Source: Nanohaloarchaea archaeon PL-Br10_U2g5
Lineage (GTDB): Archaea; Halobacteriota; Halobacteria; Halobacteriales; Haloferacaceae
Reading direction: 5' to 3'
DNA: 6,265 bases
NCBI GenBank assembly: GCA_001564205.1
Contig: LKMY01000111.1
Coordinates: 1 to 6,265 of the forward strand
Shown here: positions 1 to 5,317 of the stretch, one piece after another
Position numbering within the stretch: the stretch's first letter is position 1
Layout of the letters: each line of letters opens with the position of its first letter
Position numbers and translations under genes: made by a program
The notes under the pieces: model-generated
Databases searched by the model: none
What the model was told of the DNA's origin: nothing
What the model saw: the letters and a program-made list of their open reading frames with translations, nothing else

Positions 1-31
1 ACAACCGCGACGACCGAACTAACTGCGGCGA

Positions 32-928
32 CTATTCGAACGCGCAGTGGTTGGTCAGCTCACCGATTCCGTCGACCCCGATCGTCACCTGGTCGCCGTC
101 TCCGAGGAGGACCGGCGGATCGCGGTACACGCCGACCCCCGGCGGGGTTCCCGTGAACAACAGGTCGCCCGGCTTCAGCGTGAATGCCTGACTGCAGACC
201 GAGACGAGCTCGTTAATTCCGAAAATCAGGTTCGACGTCGACGATTCTTGAAGCCGTTCACCGTTCACCTCGGCCCAGATGTCGAGGTTGTGCGGATCGT
301 CGACCTCGTCGGTCGTGACGAGGTCGGGACCGGTCGGAGCGAACGTGTCGAGGCTCTTTCCGCGGACCCACTGGCCGTCGCCGTGTTGGATGTCGCGGGC
401 CGAAACGTCGTTGCCGACGGTGAACCCGGCGACGTGTTCCATCGCCTCGTCCGGATCGACCCGGCGCGTCTCTCGACCGATGACAGCAACCAGCTCCGCC
501 TCGTAATCTACCTTTTGGGTGAACGCCGGATCCCACGAAACGGTACTGTCGGGTCCGGTGACCGTCGTCGGGAACTTCGAGAACAGCACGGGCTCGTCCG
601 GGATCGGATTGTCACCCTCTTCGGCGTGATCGCGGTAGTTCAGGCCGACACAAACGATCTTTTCAGGGTCGGTGACGGGTGCCGCCCGAGTGAGATCGTC
701 GAGATCGCGGACGCCGACACCCGTCTCACCGGCGTACTCGACTGCGAGTTCGGCCTTCCGTTGCCACTCCCAGTCTGTGAGGAGGTCGACGGTCCGGCGA
801 GGAACCTCGATTCCAGCAGCCGCTCCGGCGGCTTCGAGATCGACGACGCCGTCGTCGATCCGGACGCCGCACCACGGTTCCTCGGAGTCACTCGGCTGCG
901 ACGATGACTGATATTGTCCAATTCGCAT
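32..928 (-). CDS. Fumarylacetoacetate hydrolase (FAH) family protein
   Basis: A 298-residue enzyme of the FAH superfamily, which contains acylpyruvases, 2-keto-4-pentenoate hydratases, oxaloacetate decarboxylases and hydroxymuconate isomerases acting on oxo-acids with a divalent metal. The N-terminal part (about 1-85) is a variable lead-in domain. The catalytic domain starts near VGLNYRDHAEE (94-104). The likely metal ligands are E143 and E145 in DYEAELVAVIG and D174 in GNDVSARD. K191 lies in GKSLDTFAPTGP (190-201), and the C-terminal signature LKPGDLLFTGTPPGVG spans 251-266, so the family core looks complete. The ATG is 6 nt after the stop of the upstream amidohydrolase with no obvious Shine-Dalgarno, suggesting co-transcription and possibly translational coupling. 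Family membership is secure. The exact reaction is not: FAH paralogues cannot be separated by motif alone. I infer that it processes an oxo-acid downstream of its operon partner. Probably cytoplasmic, as no signal peptide is seen. Confidence 0.93.
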   Translation of the reverse strand: MRIGQYQSSSQPSDSEEPWCGVRIDDGVVDLEAAGAAAGIEVPRRTVDLLTDWEWQRKAELAVEYAGETGVGVRDLDDLTRAAPVTDPEKIVCVGLNYRDHAEEGDNPIPDEPVLFSKFPTTVTGPDSTVSWDPAFTQKVDYEAELVAVIGRETRRVDPDEAMEHVAGFTVGNDVSARDIQHGDGQWVRGKSLDTFAPTGPDLVTTDEVDDPHNLDIWAEVNGERLQESSTSNLIFGINELVSVCSQAFTLKPGDLLFTGTPPGVGVYRDPPVLLGDGDQVTIGVDGIGELTNHCAFE

Positions 929-934
929 GCGATT

Positions 935-2290
935 TCAGAGCTCGATGCCGGCCTCGTCGATCAGTCGCTCACCGGAGGCGACGAAGCGGTCGAACTCCTC
1001 CGTCACCTTCGGGTTCGTTAGCTCGCCGTCGCGTTTGACGACGTCGCCGTCAACGAGCACCGTGTCGATGTGTGACGGGTCGGACTGGAACACGGCGGTC
1101 TGAATCGGTGAGTGGGACGGAGCCGTCATGAAGTCTGTCGCGTCGATGGTGATGATATCCGCGCGTTTCCCGGGAGTGAGCGTTCCGATTTCGTCTTCCA
1201 TGCCGAGCGCCTTCGCGCCCTCGATCGTCGCCATCTCGAGCGTGTCGCGAGCGGTGATCGAGACCGAGCCGACTTCCTCGTTACCCTCGAGGATCGCTTG
1301 ATTATCGAACATGCGCTGGAGCTGCATACCGATCCGCATCTGACTGCCCATGTCCCCGCTGATGTTCGAGCAGACGTCGACACCCCACGTCGGGCGGCCG
1401 CCGGCCTCCAGTACCTTTCCGGTGACGGGGATCCCGTGGCCCATCTGCATCTCGACTTCAGGCGTCGACGAAAAGGAGACGCCCTGCTCGACGGCGTGGT
1501 CGATGTCCTCCTGTGAGAAGTGGTTCCCGTGGGCGACATTGACGTCGGGGCCGAGCATATCGCGGATGCAGCCGAATCCCTGATACTCTTCGCCGTACAC
1601 CGATGACGGCCACAGCGCCGCACCCATGTGGATAGTCGAGAGCACGCCCAGCTCTCGTGCCAGTTCCAAGTCACTGCGGGCGGTTCCGTCGGTACAGAAG
1701 TCCGGTCCGCGAAGCCCGAGCGCGAGGCTCAGCAGATCGTCGTCTCGGATCTCTTCGGTGTAGAGTTCACGGACGTTCTGTTCGGGGAGGCCGACGTCGC
1801 TGTTGTACCACCACTTCGCCGCGTCGTCGCCCGGCGGACCGTAGGTGTACACTGCGCGCAGTCCGGCATCCTTCAGCGCGTCGACAGCCCGTTCGCCGTG
1901 TTCGAGCGTATTGGGATACGACCAGTCTAAGGCGGTCGTCGTCCCCGTATGGAGCTTCTCCAGCGCGCCGAATAAACCGCCGAGATACATATCTTCGGGC
2001 TGGTAGAGTCCGGTGATGTTGCCGAGCATGTGATCGAAGTACTCGCCCATCAGCGACCAGTCTCCGGCGACGCCCCTGACTTGGGTCTGTGCGAGATGAA
2101 TGTGTGAGTCGACGAAGCCGGGCAGGACTATCTGTCCTTCCGCGTCGATCACGTCCGCGTTCGTCGTCGACAGTCCGTGGCCGATATCGATGATTTCGCC
2201 GTCCTCAATGAGAATATCGCCGTCGTCGAGCTCCCCGATGTCCGGGTCGAGCGAGACGATCGTTCCGTTCTGTATGATCGTTCGTGTCAT
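935..2290 (-). CDS. ATZ/TRZ-type metal-dependent amidohydrolase
   Basis: A 451-residue member of the amidohydrolase superfamily, in the cytosine deaminase/atrazine chlorohydrolase-like branch. The N-terminal beta-sandwich (IIQNGTIVSLDP at 5-16) leads into the TIM barrel. Metal ligands are visible: HxH at H63/H65 (GFVDSHIHL), H221 (STIHMG), H254 (NVAHGNH) with H257, and D305 (WGVDVCSN). The C-terminal sandwich returns with GTLTPGKRADIITID (369-383). Length is normal. The odd point is that the canonical HxxE glutamate three residues after the third histidine is Ala224. With the EVEMQMGHGIP block (278-288) this resembles, from memory, an amidohydrolase subfamily of unclear function common in actinobacteria, rather than the classic deaminases. 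The ATG at 2290 sits about 30 nt from a TATA-like box and follows a palindromic region, suggesting a nearly leaderless, repressor-controlled transcript. Substrate unknown; labels such as cytosine deaminase or atrazine hydrolase would be over-specific. Confidence 0.93.
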   Translation of the reverse strand: MTRTIIQNGTIVSLDPDIGELDDGDILIEDGEIIDIGHGLSTTNADVIDAEGQIVLPGFVDSHIHLAQTQVRGVAGDWSLMGEYFDHMLGNITGLYQPEDMYLGGLFGALEKLHTGTTTALDWSYPNTLEHGERAVDALKDAGLRAVYTYGPPGDDAAKWWYNSDVGLPEQNVRELYTEEIRDDDLLSLALGLRGPDFCTDGTARSDLELARELGVLSTIHMGAALWPSSVYGEEYQGFGCIRDMLGPDVNVAHGNHFSQEDIDHAVEQGVSFSSTPEVEMQMGHGIPVTGKVLEAGGRPTWGVDVCSNISGDMGSQMRIGMQLQRMFDNQAILEGNEEVGSVSITARDTLEMATIEGAKALGMEDEIGTLTPGKRADIITIDATDFMTAPSHSPIQTAVFQSDPSHIDTVLVDGDVVKRDGELTNPKVTEEFDRFVASGERLIDEAGIEL

Positions 2291-2304
2291 GCGCAGGTGT
2301 ACCG

Positions 2305-2322
2305 TTTGACCAGTAGGTTAAA
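2305..2322. promoter_or_regulatory. Candidate TetR operator, promoter-proximal copy
   Basis: An imperfect palindrome, TTTGACC-AGTA-GGTTAAA, with 6 of 7 arm positions complementary. Its 16-bp core (2306-2321) aligns without gaps to the second palindrome at 2325-2340, giving the shared form TTKACC-N4-GGTWAA. It lies between the predicted TATA box and start codon of the amidohydrolase, where a bound repressor would occlude initiation. Assignment to the adjacent TetR protein is inference from divergent gene order. Confidence 0.55.
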
Positions 2323-2324
2323 AA
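2318..2324 (-). promoter_or_regulatory. TATA-like box of the amidohydrolase-FAH operon
   Basis: On the minus strand this reads TTTTTAA within an AT-rich patch in otherwise GC-rich DNA. Its centre is about 31 nt upstream of the amidohydrolase ATG, so transcription would start at or only a few nucleotides before the start codon, as is common in haloarchaea. It overlaps the edge of one palindrome and abuts the other, so a bound dimer would block TBP/TFB. Predicted from spacing and composition only. Confidence 0.5.
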
Positions 2325-2340
2325 TTTACCGTATGGTAAA
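2325..2340. promoter_or_regulatory. Candidate TetR operator, perfect palindrome
   Basis: TTTACC-GTAT-GGTAAA has perfect 6-bp arms around a 4-bp spacer, the size and symmetry expected for a TetR-family dimer site. It lies just upstream of the operon TATA-like box, over the presumed TFB-recognition region, and about 34 bp from the regulator's own TATA box. Its centre is 19 bp from that of the similar palindrome at 2305-2322, so two dimers could bind side by side. Confidence 0.6.
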
Positions 2341-2373
2341 GTACGGTCGGAATACCACTCACCGGAGCAATCG

Positions 2374-2382
2374 TATTATATA
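2374..2382 (+). promoter_or_regulatory. TATA box of the TetR regulator gene
   Basis: TATTATATA is a strong archaeal TATA-like element. Its centre is about 26 nt upstream of the ATG at 2404, which places the transcription start at or within a few nucleotides of the start codon. No Shine-Dalgarno is present in the intervening pyrimidine-rich stretch, which fits a leaderless mRNA. Confidence 0.6.
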
Positions 2383-2403
2383 CCTCTCTCTCCCAGAGTC
2401 GGT

Positions 2404-3012
2404 ATGAGCGAATCCCCCGAAGCGGTCTCCTCCAAGGACACGAAAGAGGTGATTATGGAGGCGACGTTCCGGGCGTTGAGCAAACACGGGTACAACGACC
2501 TCCGGATGCGCGATATCGGCGAGGAGATGGAGCTGACCAGACAGGTGATCCACTACCACTTCGACGGAAAGTACGACCTGCTCTCGTCGTTCTTGGAGCA
2601 CGTCATCGACCAGTACGAAGGAAGCGTCGAGGTCGACGAAGACGCCGACCCGCGCACCGAACTCGACGCGCGGATCGACCAGTGTCTGTTCGGGCCCGAG
2701 TTCGAGGAGTTCTCACACTGGGACCGAATGAAGGTGTATCACGAGCTGTACACCTACGCCCAAAACGACGCGGAGCACCGCGAGATATTCAACGAACACT
2801 ACGAACGGATCCGTGGAAGTATCGTCGAAGTCGTTGAGGAGGGAATCGAGACCGGCGAATTTCGCGACGTCGACGCCGACCTGATGGGTCAGCTCATCAC
2901 CGACCTGATACACGCCGCCCGTGGCCGGCGAATCGCGCTCGGTCACGAGGATGCTCCCGCGGAGATGCGGCGAGCTCTCGACGAGTTCGTTCTCGATTCA
3001 CTGTACGATTAG
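2404..3012 (+). CDS. TetR/AcrR family transcriptional regulator
   Basis: A 202-residue one-component regulator. The N-terminal TetR DNA-binding domain covers about residues 14-62. Its helix-turn-helix runs through MRDIGEEMELTRQVIHYHF (35-53) and is followed by the family's GKYDLL, the usual YxxFxxKxxLl pattern. The remaining all-helical region (about 65-200) would be the ligand-binding and dimerisation domain; its pattern, with HWDRMKVYHELY (105-116) and a DLIHAARGRRIALG helix (167-180), resembles the BetI-like C-terminal group. Length is typical. The gene is divergent from the amidohydrolase-FAH operon across 113 bp containing two palindromes, the usual layout for a local repressor relieved by a pathway metabolite. 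A leaderless start at this ATG fits the TATA box about 26 nt upstream. The ligand is unknown, and repression rather than activation is inferred from family habit and site position. Confidence 0.93.
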   Translation: MSESPEAVSSKDTKEVIMEATFRALSKHGYNDLRMRDIGEEMELTRQVIHYHFDGKYDLLSSFLEHVIDQYEGSVEVDEDADPRTELDARIDQCLFGPEFEEFSHWDRMKVYHELYTYAQNDAEHREIFNEHYERIRGSIVEVVEEGIETGEFRDVDADLMGQLITDLIHAARGRRIALGHEDAPAEMRRALDEFVLDSLYD

Positions 3013-3072
3013 CCGTTCTACAGCCGGTTACTACGTTTCTGCCAGCGTGAGCATACGAAGCCCCATTCCAAG

Positions 3073-3095
3073 GGGTCGCTCCGGATCAGCGACCC
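3073..3095. terminator. Stem-loop between convergent genes
   Basis: GGGTCGCT (3073-3080) and AGCGACCC (3088-3095) form a perfect 8-bp stem with a 7-nt loop, starting 2 nt after the ATPase stop codon on the minus strand and 60 nt after the regulator's stop on the plus strand. The convergent position suggests a 3'-end structure shared by both transcripts. No oligo-T tract follows on either strand, which archaeal termination usually uses, so it may stabilise RNA ends rather than terminate. The rest of 3013-3097 shows nothing else clear. Confidence 0.35.
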
Positions 3096-3097
3096 GA

Positions 3098-5134
3098 TCA
3101 CCCGTCGAACCCGAGCAGCCGCAATCCGATCAGGCTCACGAGCACGGTCGATCCCTCGTGGCCGACGACCGCGAGCGGGAGCGGAATTCCCGCCGTGAGA
3201 ATCGCGACGATCATGATCGCGATCGCGCCGAACGCGATTGCAAAGTTGATGTATAGCGTTTTTTTCGTCTCTCGGCTGAGTGCGAATGCATATGGCAGCT
3301 TCTCTAATTTGTCGGACATGAGCACGATATCGGCGGTTTCGAGCGCGACGTCGGTTCCGGCGCCGCCCATCCCGACGCTGATATCCGCCGTCGCGAGTGC
3401 GGGCGCGTCGTTGACGCCGTCGCCGACCATCGCGACCGCCTCGTACGTCTCTTTGAGGTTCTCGATATGGGTGACCTTCTCTTCCGGGAGCAGCTCAGCG
3501 TACACTTCGTCGATGCCGAGCTCGTCGGCGATGTAGCGTGCGACCCGTTCGTTGTCACCAGTAAGCATGACGATCCGCTTGACACCCCGCTCGCGGAGCG
3601 CCGTGATCGTCTCGGCCGCGTCCGCGCGGATGGTGTCGGTGAACGCGAGCCAGCCGAGCACGCGGAGGTCATTCCCACCGTGGCTGTTACGGTCGCCATC
3701 GGCGCTTTGGCCATCGCTCACGACGAGAACGCTCGTCTTTCCCTCGGATTCGAGACGCCGGATCGCATCGAGACCCGCGTCAAGCCCTTCGATCGGTCGG
3801 TCGGCCGTTACCGTCTCGAAGTATCGCGGGTTGCCGATATGTATCGTCTGACCGTCGAGATCGGCGTGAACGCCTTTTCCGACGACAGCCTGAAATCCGG
3901 TCGCGTCCGGCACGTCCAGCGAGCGCTCTTCGGCGGCCGCAACGGTCGCCTCGGCGAGGTGGTGCTCAGACCGGGACTGGACGGCCGCCGAGAGCGCGAG
4001 AAGCGTGTCGTTGCTCACTGTCTCATCACTGGGAAGGCCGTCGTCACGCGCAGTCGCGTCCGTCAATCGCGTGTTCCCCTCAGTCAGCGTCCCCGTCTTG
4101 TCGAAGGCAACTGCGTCGACGTCGCCCGCGGTCTCGATGTGTTCACCGCCTTTAAATAGGACACCCTGCCGTCCACCTGCGGAGATGGCCGACAACACCG
4201 CCGCCGGTGTCGAGATGATCACGGCACACGGAGAGGCGGCGACCATGAGCGTCATCGCACGGTAGAAAGTCGGATCGAACGCGTGTTCGAGGAGGACCAG
4301 TGGCACGGCTATCGCGACAGCCGTCATCGCGAGAACCGCCAGCACGTACGGCTGTTCGAAGCGATCGATCAGCTGTTGGGTCGGCGCCTGCTTGCTCTGG
4401 GCCTCCTCGACCATATGTATGAGTCTCGCGATTGCCGACTCCTGTGCCTCGCGAGTCACGCGAACTTCGAGGCTTCCCGCCTCGTTTATCGTCCCACTGA
4501 ACACCTCGTCGCCCGGCTCCTTCGCTACTGGGACCGACTCGCCGGTGAGCGACGACTGGTCGACCGTACTCTCGCCTGATTCAACGACGCCGTCGAGGGG
4601 GAGGCGGTCGCCGGGGCGTACGACGAACACGTCTCCGATACCGACGTCCTCGATCGGTACGATGGCGGTTTCGTCGCCGCGTCGTATCCGGGCAGACTCC
4701 GGTCGCATCTCGATGAGCGACTTGATCGCGGTGCGCGACCGCCCGATCGCGTACTCCTCTAAGACGCCGGACAGCGAGAAGAGGAACAACAGCAGGGCGC
4801 CCTCGAACGGCGCGCCGATGAACAGCGCGCCGAGGGCCGCGAGGATCATCAACAGATCGATCTCAACGGCGGGCTCGCGGAGGGTTTTGAGGCTTCCGAC
4901 GAGGCCGTGCCAGCCGCCAAAAACGTACGCGACCGCGTAGCTACCCCAAACGAGAGACGACGGCGCGCCGAACCAGCCACCGAGCAGCCCCGCCACCATC
5001 CCCGCGAACGTGAGCGCGACCGAGACCGCTCGCATCCGGACCAGTGGCCGATCGAGCGGGTTCTCAGTCGTGACCGTGCCCGAGGAGCCGACCGAACTCG
5101 AATCGCTTACGGTCGGCTCAACCGGAGTGTCCAT
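3098..5134 (-). CDS. Heavy-metal translocating P-type ATPase, P1B-4-like
   Basis: A 678-residue membrane pump that would export a transition metal by ATP hydrolysis. Visible elements in order: a Ser/Thr/Pro-rich N-terminus with no CxxC metal-binding domain; hydrophobic segments near 35-55, 60-77, 92-107 and 110-126; actuator domain with LTGES (196-200); segments near 262-284 and 291-316, the latter with SPC (301-303); phosphorylation motif DKTGT (D345); nucleotide domain SEHHLA (389-394); TGDN (525-528); GDGVND (571-576); and two final segments with HEGST (659-663) in the last. SPC in place of CPC plus a C-terminal HEGxT motif is the family signature of P1B-4 pumps, linked in studied members to Co, Fe or Zn efflux. 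About eight membrane segments are seen. Oddities are HH instead of the HP dipeptide and a short Asp/Asn/Gly/His-rich loop near 474-489. A similarity-based label of zinc/cadmium or copper ATPase would be less consistent with the motifs. It appears monocistronic, with no metalloregulator in view. Confidence 0.94.
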   Translation of the reverse strand: MDTPVEPTVSDSSSVGSSGTVTTENPLDRPLVRMRAVSVALTFAGMVAGLLGGWFGAPSSLVWGSYAVAYVFGGWHGLVGSLKTLREPAVEIDLLMILAALGALFIGAPFEGALLLFLFSLSGVLEEYAIGRSRTAIKSLIEMRPESARIRRGDETAIVPIEDVGIGDVFVVRPGDRLPLDGVVESGESTVDQSSLTGESVPVAKEPGDEVFSGTINEAGSLEVRVTREAQESAIARLIHMVEEAQSKQAPTQQLIDRFEQPYVLAVLAMTAVAIAVPLVLLEHAFDPTFYRAMTLMVAASPCAVIISTPAAVLSAISAGGRQGVLFKGGEHIETAGDVDAVAFDKTGTLTEGNTRLTDATARDDGLPSDETVSNDTLLALSAAVQSRSEHHLAEATVAAAEERSLDVPDATGFQAVVGKGVHADLDGQTIHIGNPRYFETVTADRPIEGLDAGLDAIRRLESEGKTSVLVVSDGQSADGDRNSHGGNDLRVLGWLAFTDTIRADAAETITALRERGVKRIVMLTGDNERVARYIADELGIDEVYAELLPEEKVTHIENLKETYEAVAMVGDGVNDAPALATADISVGMGGAGTDVALETADIVLMSDKLEKLPYAFALSRETKKTLYINFAIAFGAIAIMIVAILTAGIPLPLAVVGHEGSTVLVSLIGLRLLGFDG

Positions 5135-5157
5135 ATCGCCAAGTCGTTCCCCATCAG

Positions 5158-5163
5158 TGATAA
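5158..5163 (-). promoter_or_regulatory. Possible TATA element of the metal ATPase gene
   Basis: On the minus strand this reads TTATCA, centred about 26 nt upstream of the ATPase ATG, where a haloarchaeal box would sit for a leaderless transcript. The match is weak and the surroundings are only modestly AT-rich. No Shine-Dalgarno is evident in front of the ATG. Confidence 0.35.
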
Positions 5164-5167
5164 GGGT

Positions 5168-5175
5168 TCACGTGA
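5168..5175. promoter_or_regulatory. Short palindrome upstream of the ATPase promoter
   Basis: TCACGTGA is a perfect 8-bp palindrome immediately upstream of the possible ATPase TATA element. A second, looser symmetry, GTGA-N7-TCAC (5157-5171), overlaps both. It could be a regulator or TFB-proximal site, but eight base pairs may arise by chance, and it does not match any metalloregulator operator I can name. Confidence 0.2.
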
Positions 5176-5211
5176 GGTTTGTCGGCTCCATTTTTGCCGT
5201 CCCCAACGCGC

Positions 5212-5317
5212 TCACACACGGGTTCCGCTCCGTTCGTCCGCTCACTACGAGCCGCTTTCGCTTCGCTACTTACGGCTGCGCCGCTCGTTCAACGGGACTT
5301 CGCTGCACTCGGTCCCG
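5212..5317. repeat. Degenerate CCGCTC/TTCGCT-rich intergenic repeat
   Basis: The stretch just downstream of aroB' is built from short related words: CCGCTC at 5225, 5238 and 5281; CCGCT at 5252 and 5315 (the last running into the aroB' stop codon); and TTCGCT at 5257, 5262 and 5299. A 5-bp inverted repeat, AGCCG (5250-5254) and CGGCT (5273-5277), lies within it. Similar GAGCG/AGCGAA-rich stretches are, as I recall, common between haloarchaeal genes. It has no convincing coding signal. Its function is unknown; an RNA 3'-end element or a decayed repetitive sequence are both possible. Confidence 0.45.
5293..5317 (-). terminator. Stem-loop directly after aroB'
   Basis: CGGGAC (5293-5298) and GTCCCG (5312-5317) pair perfectly around a 13-nt loop, and the stem begins at the base directly after the aroB' stop codon. 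It is positioned as a 3'-end structure of the aroB' mRNA. No T-run follows on the minus strand, so intrinsic termination is not established. Confidence 0.3.

Noticed and set aside
1..31. Possible further gene or terminator left of the FAH gene
   Set aside because: Only 31 bases are visible, with no T-run, stem or coding signal.
47..907. Long open frame on the plus strand, 286 codons
   Set aside because: It runs antisense to the FAH gene across almost its full length. Its translation is Arg/Val/Asp-rich without any recognisable motif, as expected from GC-rich third-position bias opposite a real gene.
4151..4158. TATA-like sequence TTTAAATA
   Set aside because: It lies inside the ATPase coding region, where it encodes part of the conserved LFKGG segment, with no gene start at a suitable distance.
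3467..4159. Plus-strand open frame of 230 codons inside the ATPase gene
   Set aside because: It is antisense to well-conserved ATPase domains and shows no motifs; a codon-bias shadow.
5190..5195. T-run on the plus strand as a terminator
   Set aside because: It is only five T long and no plus-strand gene ends upstream of it. On the minus strand, where the flanking genes lie, it is an A-run.
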